Source: Levilactobacillus wangkuiensis | Lineage (GTDB): Bacteria; Bacillota; Bacilli; Lactobacillales; Lactobacillaceae | Reading direction: 5' to 3' | Assembly (NCBI RefSeq): GCF_016861605.1 | Contig: NZ_BOLM01000011.1 | Coordinates: 28,440-92,439 of the forward strand | Length of the DNA: 64,000 nucleotides | Notes under the pieces: generated by a model | Databases searched by the model: none | Seen by the model: the letters and a program-made list of their open reading frames with translations, nothing else | Told to the model about the DNA's origin: nothing | Shown here: one piece after another, positions 18,231 through 26,729 of the stretch | Layout: the number at the start of each line of letters is the position of its first letter | Numbering within the stretch: position 1 is the first letter of the stretch | Translations under genes and position numbers: made by a program

Positions 18231-18320
18231 TCACGGCCGTTTCGGCTTCTTCACGAAGAATAATATTGGTAACCAAGTGACGACCAGCAGCACGAGCGTG
18301 TCAAAATTCATGGCAGACAT
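18231..18320 (-). CDS. 29-residue single-helix membrane peptide
   Basis: A short reading frame (MSAMNFDTLVLLVVTWLPI, then LFFVKKPKRP) encoding one hydrophobic helix and a basic C-terminus. It has a good ribosome site (AGAGGATG, 7-8 nt before ATG), lies between two terminators (18416-18444 upstream, 18181-18212 downstream) and therefore has its own transcript. Size, topology and cationic tail resemble type I toxin peptides or small membrane-regulator peptides, but I recognise no family. No antisense RNA was identified. Confidence 0.5.
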   Translation of the reverse strand: MSAMNFDTLVLLVVTWLPILFFVKKPKRP

Positions 18321-18415
18321 GTGATCATCCTCTTTCCCCTGATTTTCCTTTAGTCTACCAAGCTCGTGTAACGATTTCGTATGGATTACCCACCCATTCG
18401 TGTAAAGTTTTTCAA

Positions 18416-18444
18416 ACAAAAAAGCCTGGGATTGCTCCCAAGCT
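18416..18444 (-). terminator. Rho-independent terminator
   Basis: GCTTGGGA and TCCCAGGC on the minus strand form a stem with a GCAA loop followed by TTTTTTG. It ends the nucleoside hydrolase transcript. Confidence 0.85.
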
Positions 18445-18477
18445 TCTTTGCGTGCTGCATCTAATTTTTCGGTTGAA

Positions 18478-19392
18478 TTAGTTCTTAATGGCGCGAACTT
18501 CTTCGAGGAACCACTTGTTGAAGGCTGCGGCGTCGATATCAACAGATACCTTGGCGTTAGTCTTGCCATCGTGGTAAGCCCCACGGATGTCACCGACCGT
18601 TTCACCAATGGCTGGGCCATCAGTTTGCACGTCGATCCACATGTCTTGGGTCTTGATGGCTTCTGGGTGCAGCAGGTAGAAGATGGTGTTGACATCGTGC
18701 ATGGCAATCCCATTTTCATTGTTGTCACCGTCGTTGATGATGATGTCGTGTAACATCTTCCCAGTTTCACTGATCTTTGGTAATTCTTCGATGCTTTCGT
18801 GGGTCAGCAAAGCCTTCATGGTGATGTCCAAACCAACCATGACGATTGGTACACCAGACTTGTAAACGATAGCGGCAGCATCTGGGTCGGTGAAGACGTT
18901 GAATTCAGCGGCACTGGTCATGTTCCCTTTGCCCAGAGCACCACCCATGGCAACGATGCGGTCGATGTGGCTCTTAACTTCTGGGTATTCGGAGAAGAGC
19001 AAGGCAATGTTCGTGTATGAACCGGTTGGCACCAAAGTAATTGGGTCAGCGCTGGCCATAATTTCGTCATGCAAAGCTTCAACGGCCGTCTTGTTAATTG
19101 GCTTAGGTAAGTCGGTTGGGAATTCGTAACCAGGCATCCCTGAGGCACCGTGAATCCGGGCAGCATCTTCGAAATCCTTGAACAATGGTTGTTCAGCACC
19201 GGCTGCGACTGGAATGTTTTGGTTGAAGAACCGAACGATCTTCAAGGCATTGATGGTGGTCTTGTCAACAGTGACGTTACCAGCAACGGTCGTGATCAAT
19301 TTTAAATCGATCTTGGGGTCGTTGATCGCCATAGTTAAGGCAGCAGCATCGTCAATCCCGGGGTCAGTATCCATAAGAACTTTAATAGTCAT
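18478..19392 (-). CDS. Inosine/uridine-preferring nucleoside hydrolase family protein
   Basis: A 304-residue ribonucleoside hydrolase of the IunH/RihC family, cleaving the N-glycosidic bond of nucleosides to give free base and ribose. The Ca2+ site signature DTDPGIDDA is at residues 8-16; further family segments are TTVAGNVTVDKTT, GASGMPGYEFP, GGALGKGNMTSAAEFNVFTDP and a late active-site region MHDVNTIFYLLHPE. Start at ATG 19392 behind GGGAGGAA. It lies downstream of the purine permease gene with an 80-bp gap, consistent with importing nucleosides and bases and salvaging them. Confidence 0.9.
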   Translation of the reverse strand: MTIKVLMDTDPGIDDAAALTMAINDPKIDLKLITTVAGNVTVDKTTINALKIVRFFNQNIPVAAGAEQPLFKDFEDAARIHGASGMPGYEFPTDLPKPINKTAVEALHDEIMASADPITLVPTGSYTNIALLFSEYPEVKSHIDRIVAMGGALGKGNMTSAAEFNVFTDPDAAAIVYKSGVPIVMVGLDITMKALLTHESIEELPKISETGKMLHDIIINDGDNNENGIAMHDVNTIFYLLHPEAIKTQDMWIDVQTDGPAIGETVGDIRGAYHDGKTNAKVSVDIDAAAFNKWFLEEVRAIKN

Positions 19393-19428
19393 AATAAAAT
19401 TTCCTCCCAATGAAAAGTTATGTTTTTT

Positions 19429-19447
19429 GTGAAGCGGAACCGCTTAC
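19429..19447. promoter_or_regulatory. Palindromic operator-like site
   Basis: GTGAAGCGGAACCGCTTAC contains AAGCGG/CCGCTT as a perfect inverted repeat in the short gap upstream of the nucleoside hydrolase gene. It is near but not equal to the cre consensus (CcpA site). A regulator site is likely; which protein binds is unknown. Confidence 0.4.
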
Positions 19448-19472
19448 GTTTAAAACTAGCGAAAAGTTCGCG

Positions 19473-20786
19473 CTAGAGCATGGCACTGAAGACCAAGTCG
19501 AGCAGGAACAGAACGCCTAACAAGTAAACTGGCCAGGTCAGGTCTTTAGCCTTCCCTAAAGCCACTTTCATAACGGGGTAGCACACGAAACCGAATGCCA
19601 ACCCGGTGGAAATACTATTGGTAAATGGAATCAGCACGATAATTAAAAAGGCTGGGAACCATTCGGAGAAGTCGGCCATCTTGATATTGCCGATGGCAGC
19701 CATCATCAAGGCCCCGGTGATGATAATCACGGGCGCAATGGCTGCGGACGGCACATAGGCCAACAGCGGCACGAAGATCAGTGATAAGGCGAACAGGACT
19801 GCGGCGGTCAACGCCATGATCCCGGTCCGGCCCCCACTTTCAATCCCGGAAGCACTTTCGGCAGCGGCAACGGTGGGACTCGTTCCCAGAAAACTGGAAA
19901 TGAACGTCGTGACGGAGCTGCCTTCGAAGGTCTTCTTAAACTTCTTCTGATTTGGCAGCAGGCCCTGTAGCAGCCCCATGGATTCGAAGACCAAAATCAT
20001 GGTCATCGAGAAGGCCGCCAGAATAAATGGCGTGCTGAAAATATGTGAGAAGTCGTTTTGGAAGACAATCTTGTGGTACTGGCCCAACCGTGCTAAATCA
20101 ACGGTTGGCGTGTCGCTATCCTTCACGCCCAGGAAGAACGCCAACAAACTCGTGGCGATGATGGCAATGAAAAAATTCCCTTTGATCTTGCGAATGTACA
20201 GAATCAAACTGAGAACCAGTCCAAACAGCGCCAGCAGTGGCGTCGGTTGGGTCAGGTCGCCCAGGACGATCAGGGAAGACTTACCGGCGACAATCAGGCC
20301 CGCCTTTTCCAGGCCAATTTCGACCAGGAAGAGCCCAATCCCCGCGGTAATCCCACTCTTCAGTGACTCCGGAATGGCTTCCGAGAGAATCGTGGACACC
20401 TTAGTGAAGGCAATCAACATATAAATGAAACTGGCGACTGCCGCAATCCCTAAGGCTTCGCGCCAACTCAGCCCCATGTTCACGACAATGGTGTACGTGA
20501 AGAAGGCGTTGACCCCCATCCCTGGCGTCAAGATGACTGGTGCATTTGACCAGAAGGCCATAATCAGACAGCCGATGACGGACGAGAAGATGGTGGCGAA
20601 CACGCTGAGGTCAGTGGGAATCCCCGCATCCTTTAAAATCAACGGGTTCACAATGATGATGTACGAGATGGCAAAGAAACCAGTCACTCCGGCAATCAGT
20701 TCGTTGCGGACGATATCCTTATGCCGCAGGGCTTCTCTTAGCGTCATGTGATTGGCTAAGTCTACCTGCGATTGTTGCTTATCCAT
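19473..20786 (-). CDS. NCS2/AzgA-type purine permease
   Basis: A 437-residue membrane transporter with about 12-14 helices, of the nucleobase:cation symporter 2 AzgA/PbuG group that takes up hypoxanthine, guanine or adenine. The TM1 region NELIAGVTGFFAISYIIIVNP, the GMGVNAFFTYT motif and FLGTSPTVAAAESASGIESGGRTG are all characteristic. I start at ATG 20786 (MDKQQSQVDLANHMTLREAL) behind a weak AGGGA; the open frame upstream runs through the structured leader. Forms a salvage unit with the hydrolase downstream. Confidence 0.9.
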   Translation of the reverse strand: MDKQQSQVDLANHMTLREALRHKDIVRNELIAGVTGFFAISYIIIVNPLILKDAGIPTDLSVFATIFSSVIGCLIMAFWSNAPVILTPGMGVNAFFTYTIVVNMGLSWREALGIAAVASFIYMLIAFTKVSTILSEAIPESLKSGITAGIGLFLVEIGLEKAGLIVAGKSSLIVLGDLTQPTPLLALFGLVLSLILYIRKIKGNFFIAIIATSLLAFFLGVKDSDTPTVDLARLGQYHKIVFQNDFSHIFSTPFILAAFSMTMILVFESMGLLQGLLPNQKKFKKTFEGSSVTTFISSFLGTSPTVAAAESASGIESGGRTGIMALTAAVLFALSLIFVPLLAYVPSAAIAPVIIITGALMMAAIGNIKMADFSEWFPAFLIIVLIPFTNSISTGLAFGFVCYPVMKVALGKAKDLTWPVYLLGVLFLLDLVFSAML

Positions 20787-20837
20787 AAAAATCCCTATCT
20801 TTCGGTACGCCAGAGACCGGCGCACAGACTTCACGGG

Positions 20838-20957
20838 CTTTGCAACCGAATGCTTTCACCCATCCGGCTGGGTTTCACTCCCCTCTTCAGGAAGGTCGGC
20901 ACCCGTACGGACTGACCGGGTTACCCCGTCAGCCGCAATGGCTTTCTTTCGCCATAG
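20838..20957 (-). promoter_or_regulatory. Structured leader L1 of the purine permease
   Basis: The minus strand has the hairpins ATGGC/GCCAT and CTGACGGGG/CCCGGTCAG, then a segment with TGAAGAGGGGAGTGAAACC, AGCCGGATGGGTG, GGTTGCAAAGC and GTGAAG. The order and spacing of TGAAG-GGGG-GTGA-ACC-AGCCGGA-GGTTGCAAAG-GTRAAG also occur in leader L2 ahead of the nucleoside transporter. This suggests a shared cis-acting RNA. It does not match purine, PRPP or other riboswitch cores I know. Confidence 0.4.
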
Positions 20958-21031
20958 TGACACAGATAGCCCAGGAACGAAGGGCCCCTGGGCTATCAAG
21001 TCAACCCCAAGTGAACTGAGGTTTTATTTTT

Positions 21032-22291
21032 TTACCAAACGAAGAGACCAACGATTCCGGCTGATAGCAAGGAAACCAGGATCCCGGAAAGTAACATGTA
21101 ACCAACGTTCTTAGAAATAAGTTCGTTGTTTTCACGGTCAACGATCCCCTTGAAACAACCGATAATCATCCCAGTAGTTGAGAAGTTAGCGAATGAAGTC
21201 AAGAAGACAGTCAAGATGGCCCGGTAGTGATTAGAGAAAGCACCCGTGTTGATGGTTGAAGAAATCTTACCCATAACAACGAATTCGTTCGTTACTAACT
21301 TAGTCCCCATGTATTGGGCAAAGCCGAAGGCATCGTGCACGTTCAGACCCATTAACCAAGCAAATGGGAACATGATGATCCCTAAGATGTGTTCCAATGA
21401 GAGCCATGGGTTGAATAAACCAAGCAGACGGTCAATCAAAGCAGCTAAGGCAACGAAAGCGATAACGTTAGCAGCGATGATTAAGATCAGACGGCCGGCA
21501 CCAAGGATAGAGTCACCCAAGAATGAGAAGAATGGTTCCTTCTTGCCGTCGTCTTCAACTTCACCGTCTTCAGCTGCAGCAGAGTTAGAACCACCGATAC
21601 GAGCAATGGTGTCTTCTTCTGGGGCAACTTCAACAGGGTTCAACATGTTGGTCACGATGATGGCGTTCAAGATGTTAATTGGAACGGCCGTCAAAACGAA
21701 TTGACCAGGAACCATTTGGGTATATGCACCCAGAATGGAGGCAGTGATACATGACATGGACATCATGGCAAGGGTCAAGTTACGTTCCTTACGCATGCTC
21801 TTTAATTGTAATTGTGAAACGGCTAAGGCTTCAGTGTTCCCTAAGAACATCATTTCAACAGAGAAGAATGATTCGAACTTAGGTTGACCAGTAATGAAGG
21901 AAAGACCACGACCAACCCACTTGATGATCCAAGGAAGAATCCCGATGTAAGTCAAGATATCAAACATTGGAACAACTAATAAGATTGGCAGCAATGAACT
22001 GGTAATGAAGTTCATTGACTTGGCAGTCCCACCGAACTGTGGCGTAACCCAGTTAGGTAAGGCGAAGACGATCCCTTGGTAAGCCACTTGGACTAACCAG
22101 TTGAAACCATCGGCGGCACCCTTAACGATGTCTTGCCCGAGTGAGAAACTAGTGAAGAACCAAGCCAAGACTAAGTTAAGAACTAAGACAATGGCCGTTG
22201 ACTTCCAGTTGATTTTCTTCTTGTTCTTGGAGAACAAGAAAGCGATTGCGAGGTAAACAATTACCCCTAAAATATTGACTGCGACTAGCAT
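21032..22291 (-). CDS. Concentrative nucleoside transporter (CNT/NupC family)
   Basis: A 419-residue membrane protein with the CNT arrangement: N-terminal helices, a nucleoside-recognition gate region (GFNWLVQVAYQGIVFALPNWVTPQFGG), SFFSVEMMFLGNTEALAVSQLQL and the C-terminal NEFVVMGKISSTINTGAFSNHYRAILTVFLTSFANFSTTGMIIG. It couples nucleoside uptake to H+ or Na+. A cytosolic acidic linker near residues 230-255 is longer than in short homologues. Start behind GAGGTATTTTGACC. Preceded by leader L2; works with the hydrolase and permease downstream. Confidence 0.92.
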   Translation of the reverse strand: MLVAVNILGVIVYLAIAFLFSKNKKKINWKSTAIVLVLNLVLAWFFTSFSLGQDIVKGAADGFNWLVQVAYQGIVFALPNWVTPQFGGTAKSMNFITSSLLPILLVVPMFDILTYIGILPWIIKWVGRGLSFITGQPKFESFFSVEMMFLGNTEALAVSQLQLKSMRKERNLTLAMMSMSCITASILGAYTQMVPGQFVLTAVPINILNAIIVTNMLNPVEVAPEEDTIARIGGSNSAAAEDGEVEDDGKKEPFFSFLGDSILGAGRLILIIAANVIAFVALAALIDRLLGLFNPWLSLEHILGIIMFPFAWLMGLNVHDAFGFAQYMGTKLVTNEFVVMGKISSTINTGAFSNHYRAILTVFLTSFANFSTTGMIIGCFKGIVDRENNELISKNVGYMLLSGILVSLLSAGIVGLFVW

Positions 22292-22496
22292 TGGTCAAAA
22301 TACCTCTTTCCGATATTATTCTTTGATGCATGGCACGATTACCACACAAAAGTTGACGCGATGTGTTGCTGCAGAAATTATGTAAAGCATAACTTCTGTT
22401 ACGAACGAACGATAACCAGTTCATAACAGTTGGATTTCAGTAAACCATCAGTTAAATGGTGAAATTAAACGGTGAATAATATCTGAATACTCTCTG

Positions 22497-22573
22497 ATGA
22501 CTTACTGACCTTTGCAACCCAACGTTGCGTTCCGGCTTTGGTACCTTCTCACCCCCCTTCAAGGTTCGTTCGA
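22497..22573 (-). promoter_or_regulatory. Structured leader L2 of the nucleoside transporter
   Basis: Between the DeoB-like gene and the transporter the minus strand reads ACCTTGAAGGGGGGTGAG, AAGGTACCAAAGCCGGAACG, GTTGGGTTGCAAAGGTCAG, TAAG. ACCTT/AAGGT and GCAAC/GTTGC can pair. The conserved segments match leader L1 in the same order. The remaining 200 bp to the transporter start (22292-22496) hold no gene; a promoter could not be assigned. Confidence 0.4.
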
Positions 22574-22585
22574 CAAAATGAATTT

Positions 22586-23410
22586 TTATTGCGTAATCTC
22601 ATTTAAAAAGCTATGTCCGGCTGCATGACCAGCCAGGCCGAAATTCTCTAAGACTGTGGCACCCACATCGGCGAGCGTCCGACGAATCCCCAGCGCGTGA
22701 ACACTCGGCCGCGATGGCGAGTACGCTATTAATGGTAAATACTCGCGGGTCGGGGTCGTTTCACTAGCCGGATCATCGGCGTGTGTGGCGGTGATGAGCA
22801 ACAGGTCGTTGGCGTTCAAGTCGTGTTGGACTTGGGCCAAGTAATTGTCGGCACTCATCAGAGCACTCGCAAATCCTTCAGCGTCTCGTTGCTCCCCGGC
22901 GAACCGGAAGTCTGGCAACATGACGTAGGTCAGGCCAGAAGCATTCTGGTTCAATTGATCATAGAGAATCCGAAACGCATCTTGGTTACTGCCAAGTTGA
23001 AAGCGTTGCGCGGCGCTCTGCGTCTGCAGGTAGCTGAGAAACGGTCCCGCCAACGTCACAGCGTAACCCGCTGCGGGTAAGGTGGCAAATACCGTTTCCG
23101 TGCGGTTGGTTCCCGGATAATCCCACATCTCACGGAGGCCCGTTGCCCGGCGGTTGCCTTGGGCCTGCACATGCAGGCGACCAAAGAAGCCAGCCGGATG
23201 ATCAACCGGTTCGACCCCCGGTAGTGGGTGGTCAACCCGAATATTACCTAGTCCTAACCGCTGTAATGTTGGAAGATTTAGTTTATCCGTGCAACTAACC
23301 GCCACATGACCCAACGTGTCAGCGCCCACCGATTGAAAGCGGTTAGCGTCTGGGGCTTCCCCCAAACCTAATCCAGCAAAGTCAATCACAAAGATGCGAT
23401 GAAAGGCCAC
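22586..23410 (-). CDS. Degenerate phosphopentomutase (DeoB-like) protein
   Basis: A 274-residue member of the alkaline-phosphatase superfamily closest to phosphopentomutase DeoB (interconverts ribose 1- and 5-phosphate). Typical segments are VIDFAGLGLGEAPDANRF, GADTLGHVA, LPTLQRLGLGNI and PTREYLPLIAYSP. It is about 120 residues shorter than DeoB, and by eye most metal and active-site positions are altered: the KDTTTGHWE region reads RRATGLREM, the GHRRD region reads GEQRD, and the DHGNDPT region reads THADDPA with the following TDHTREY reading TTPTREY. It is probably not an active mutase; a regulatory or different esterase role is possible. Starts at GTG behind AAGGAG, and leads the nucleoside cluster. 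Confidence 0.7.
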   Translation of the reverse strand: MAFHRIFVIDFAGLGLGEAPDANRFQSVGADTLGHVAVSCTDKLNLPTLQRLGLGNIRVDHPLPGVEPVDHPAGFFGRLHVQAQGNRRATGLREMWDYPGTNRTETVFATLPAAGYAVTLAGPFLSYLQTQSAAQRFQLGSNQDAFRILYDQLNQNASGLTYVMLPDFRFAGEQRDAEGFASALMSADNYLAQVQHDLNANDLLLITATHADDPASETTPTREYLPLIAYSPSRPSVHALGIRRTLADVGATVLENFGLAGHAAGHSFLNEITQ

Positions 23411-23774
23411 TATTTCTCACTCCTTAGGTCAGTCTTTGGTAAGACTTTCTGCCAAAAACTTTTTCGGTCTAGTAACAATATACCTTTTCTTAAGCGCCCT
23501 GTAAATGGCCGATTGCAGAAAAGTTCATATCATCAATTTCCGAACATTACCACCCTGAATCAGTTACGGGAACCGGTCCGTCCGGAGGCTAACCGAACGA
23601 CCCATAGTTTTTGCTAAAAGGATTTACCTTTAACATTTTCCCTAGTTTTCAAAGAGCAAAAGGAAGCGCGACCGCTTACCAACACGGTAAGATGAGGCCG
23701 TTTACATTAATTAATACCGCTATAACTAAAACTGTAAAGTCTGAGGTACCCGAACGTCATCCTCCTGAGAACAT

Positions 23775-23819
23775 AAAAAACGGGCTTCAAGTTTAGTGTT
23801 AGGAAATCACTTGAAGTCC
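23775..23819 (-). terminator. Orphan terminator
   Basis: GGACTTCAAGT-type arms (23782-23792 and 23809-23819) pair over 11 bp with one wobble, followed on the minus strand by GTTTTTTATG. No recognised gene lies upstream on that strand until 25.4 kb, so it marks the end of an unidentified transcript. Confidence 0.65.
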
Positions 23820-24428
23820 GCTAACTCTCGGAAAGGAGGTTGTGATTACTACTAAATTCCCGTTTCGTAATCATTGTAATTCTTAATCGCCTCATAACTA
23901 GAATGTTTCGCCGAGCGGCCGCAGCCAACAAATCATATTAATTAGTTTCTGGCTGCCGTTTCAGCTTGTTACCAGTGGAACTTAATTCCTTCATTACTGA
24001 CACAAGACACGCTACTAACGATTCTACTTGAAATCCTCGCATGATCCTTGCAACCGTAACATCCGAGCTCTAGCTACTACCTGGAACTGTTTACTAGTCT
24101 TTAAACATTTGACGCTTACTTACAAGCACTAAGTCTAAAATCTATTCAGTTTTGATGGTACCTGATTCTGTGGAGCCGAATCTGTGAAACCATTGCCTGG
24201 AACTGCTAGAGTTCGTTAGAAGGTTTATCGGAGTTGTCTCTATCTTTCAGTATCTCGGAGCTACTTTAAAACCTGACTCACGTTGAAGCGGAAATCGGTT
24301 TTAAAACATTGATGCAATTTGATGCTGTGGAACGTCACAACTCTTAATTCCTTTCCGCACCATAATAGTATCATAGGCTGTAAGCGTTTGCAATAGAAAC
24401 ACCCAAACTTCTTGTATTTTTTTGAACA
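23820..24428 (-). other. Gene-less transcription unit with cre-controlled promoter
   Basis: A near-perfect catabolite-responsive element TGTAAGCGTTTGCA is at 24379-24392. It overlaps a possible minus-strand promoter (TTGCAA, 17 bp, TACTAT). The transcript would run about 550 nt to the terminator at 23.8 kb. No frame longer than about 25 codons has a ribosome site (one candidate starts at a GTG near 24338). It may be a small RNA, a micro-protein gene or a decayed gene. The stretch 23411-23774, upstream of the DeoB-like gene, shows nothing clear. Confidence 0.35.
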
Positions 24429-24752
24429 AGTGGATTGGGTACGGCGGTTACGTTGGTGTTATGGCATCGCCTCCGGGATGGTGAAAATGGGCCTGGTCGC
24501 GTTCGTTCCCGACGACGAGCTCAAGGAGCCCTGCTGTGGGGTCGGTTCTAGCCAAAGGACGGGCTTCCACCTCAACTTTGAGCCTGAGAAGCGGTCTCAA
24601 AGGTTGTCCCATGTTCTAAGCTGAGAAAAATCGCTCAGCTAAGAACATCGACACAGCCGGGCACCTTGGCTCGTCTCTGGTCACTACCACGACTGGCCCA
24701 TTTTCACCATCCCTGCGGCTAACACTGGCGTAACCCCACGCACCAATCCACT
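24429..24752 (-). repeat. Structured intergenic element E8 (family 1, full length)
   Basis: Nested arms: AGTGGATTGG (24429-24438) with CCAATCCACT (24743-24752); GGTTACGTTGGTGTT (24446-24460) with AACACTGGCGTAACC (24721-24735); GGGATGGTGAAAATGGGCC (24475-24493) with GGCCCATTTTCACCATCCC (24695-24713), 19 bp perfect. The minus-strand core GTGTCGATG is at 24646-24654 next to a GTTCTAAGCTGAG/CTCAGCTAAGAAC hairpin (one mismatch). CTGCTGTGGGG and the CTGAGAAGCGG motif are present. Confidence 0.8.
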
Positions 24753-24896
24753 TTTTGGTTTTGGTTTTTACTGTGAGCTCCCTGTTGATACTGGTTTGGA
24801 GATGGCGGTCGAGTTAATTGGGCGTCTGTGCTTACTGAACTCGCTTCCCGTCTAAGATCCATGTCAAAGGCAAGTTCAATGACGCTGGTAACTGCT

Positions 24897-25145
24897 AACG
24901 GTATTTTTTCTCCCTTGTTGCCAGAGCGGAGGCCACCAGGTGCGGAAAGCCTGTGTCGGTGGCGTTAGACCGAGTGTTCTTCTCGGCCTTACACCACGGG
25001 ACGCGTTTGGAAACTCGCGCTTCTCAGCGAGGTTTCGAACCGAGCTGGAGGACCGCCTCTCAGGCCGGAAGCGTTCCCCACAGGCAGGGAGCACCTGGTG
25101 GCCGCAGCGGTACCCCCACAAATCTGAGCGCAAAAAAATACCGTT
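24897..25145 (+). repeat. Structured intergenic element E9 (family 1)
   Basis: AACGGTATTTTTT (24897-24909) pairs with AAAAAATACCGTT (25133-25145), and GGCCACCAGGTGC (24931-24943) pairs perfectly with GCACCTGGTGGCC (25091-25103). The core GTGTCGGTGG is at 24953-24962, followed by hairpin CCGAG/CTCGG, then GAAACTCGC with GCGAGGTTTC around the loop GCTTCTCA, and CCGCCTCTCAGGCC. It has the same order of motifs as E1 with entirely different arm sequences. Confidence 0.78.
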
Positions 25146-25407
25146 GGCGCTTAACCAACGATATTCCGCAACGTATGAATCAATTCCCGGCAAATCCATG
25201 GGTTCTTGTTTGGAGGAAAAGTTTCACAGAATGAGCTTAGTAAATTGATTCCAATCTAAATAAGTAAATCCCAAGTCGTGCGGAGACATTCTCAACGCAC
25301 ACCATAGTTATACCGCGAAACCGTGACCATTGCACACTTTTTGAATCGCAAATTTTGCGGTTGCTGGACTAAATGTTAACGCACGGGCATTTATGATAGA
25401 AAACTTT

Positions 25408-26046
25408 TTAATACCAGGCTGGCTTGTCGCCGTCCGTGTTGGGCTTGTTGACACCGAGTGACTCGTGGATGGCTTGACTCGGATCGGCGACCAATTTGGC
25501 AACCAGGGCCGCGATACTCTTGCGAGAAACCTCGGTGCCCTTGAAGGCCTCACCCTTTTGCGTGGTCTCGTAGGCCACTTCATCGTTGTTAGAGAGCCAA
25601 GCCGGCCGAATGATCGTGTAGTCCAGGTCGGAGTCCTCGATGGTCTTGGCTGCGGCACCATAGGTTTCCAGGTAGCCGCCGTCCAGCATCTGGTGATTCC
25701 ATTTGCCAAAGTTCCCAGGGACTTCATCGTAAATGCCCAGCGTGGAAATCCAAATCAGGCGCTTCAGACCACTGGCGTCCATCGCGGCCACGACGGCCTT
25801 GGCTTCGGCTTCGATGCTGCCGGCCAAGTTGGCGTACACGATGTCGGCGTCGGCCATGGCAGCCTGCAGGTCGGCCTCGCTCGCCGCGTCACCCTCGACG
25901 ACCTGAACCCGGTCACTGGCTGTGTCTGCTAACCGCTTGCTGTTGCGTAAGAACAACGTTAAGTGGTTGTCTGGATTTGCCAGCAATTGGGCCGTCGCTA
26001 ATTTGGCAATCTTACCGTTCGCACCTAAAACTAATACATTCGTCAT
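25408..26046 (-). CDS. NAD(P)-binding Rossmann protein (NmrA/SDR-like)
   Basis: A 212-residue atypical short-chain dehydrogenase/NmrA-like protein. The nucleotide-binding motif VLGANGKIAKLATAQLL starts at residue 5; further segments are FLRNSKRL, VVEGDAASEADLQAAM, RLIWISTLGIYDEVPG and DYTIIRPAWLSN. Such proteins act as NAD(P)H-dependent oxidoreductases or redox sensors; the substrate is unknown. Start behind AAAAGGGG. It stands alone between structured elements. Confidence 0.82.
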   Translation of the reverse strand: MTNVLVLGANGKIAKLATAQLLANPDNHLTLFLRNSKRLADTASDRVQVVEGDAASEADLQAAMADADIVYANLAGSIEAEAKAVVAAMDASGLKRLIWISTLGIYDEVPGNFGKWNHQMLDGGYLETYGAAAKTIEDSDLDYTIIRPAWLSNNDEVAYETTQKGEAFKGTEVSRKSIAALVAKLVADPSQAIHESLGVNKPNTDGDKPAWY

Positions 26047-26130
26047 ATGAATACCCCTTTTCGTTTTTGTCTACGGTTATACTGTAATACTCATAGTTAC
26101 ATTTAGCAAGTCAAAGGGTTCAGGGTAAAT

Positions 26131-26164
26131 AAAAAAGCCCCACAGTCCAACGACTGCGAAGCTT
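26131..26164 (-). terminator. Rho-independent terminator
   Basis: AAGC...CAGTC and GACTG...GGCTT pair with small internal mismatches and are followed on the minus strand by TTTTTTATTT. It ends the transcript of the 26170-26436 gene. Confidence 0.75.
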
Positions 26165-26169
26165 AAAAA

Positions 26170-26436
26170 TTAAATCAACATTAACGTAACGCCTTCGACT
26201 GGCGTCAAACTGTCGCCGAGATCGCCAAAGACTAATTCTTTTTTGAAGACGGGTTGACTCAATTCGGTTAGGTTAGTTTTTTGAATGGTCAGATGATAAC
26301 GGCCATGCCGATCACGCTTTAATTCATAGTTCACGAATTCTTGTTCAGGGGCGTAGTCAGCGAAACGGACGGCATAAGTGCCGAGTTGGTGCGAAACGAC
26401 CAACCGAATTCCGTTTTCATCTCTAAAGATATGCAA
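26170..26436 (-). CDS. Hypothetical protein
   Basis: About 88 residues if translation starts at TTG 26436, which has AGGAG ten bases upstream; the frame is open to 26505 but that extension lacks a ribosome site and starts in unrelated sequence. The product is soluble and mixed alpha/beta (HIFRDENGIRLVVSHQLGTY, KRDRHGRYHLTIQKTN, LTPVEGVTLMLI). No family was recognised. Has its own terminator. Confidence 0.5.
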   Translation of the reverse strand: MHIFRDENGIRLVVSHQLGTYAVRFADYAPEQEFVNYELKRDRHGRYHLTIQKTNLTELSQPVFKKELVFGDLGDSLTPVEGVTLMLI

Positions 26437-26729
26437 AATTTGTTCACTCCTATATTGATTAGATGCCGCACGATGTGGAAAAGAAAAAGGAAAAGCCGCC
26501 ACCACGGCTCCTCCTCGATATCGTCATTCGCTCAATCAAAGATTTTTAGAACCGCCGCGACTATTTCGACAATCACGGCTAAAAAACCAATGATTAACCT
26601 CCATGCGCACAGTGATGTTAGCCTGGCCAAACCACGTCCAGTTTGGTATCACCAGATAATTCCTCTATGTACCTTGATTGTACCATACTTGCCTGTAAAA
26701 GATTAGCTTCCCCGGAAATTGTCTTCTCC

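Noticed and set aside
18323..18770. Long minus-strand frame running from inside the nucleoside hydrolase gene to 18231
   Set aside because: Its upstream part is a shadow of the hydrolase gene and crosses a terminator; only the last 29 codons have a ribosome site and are called separately.
20820..20960. Purine riboswitch ahead of the purine permease
   Set aside because: The conserved loop sequences of the purine riboswitch are absent; only an unclassified structured leader is present.
24412..25234. Open frames of 70-107 codons around 24.4-25.2 kb
   Set aside because: They lie within elements E8 and E9 and have no ribosome site.
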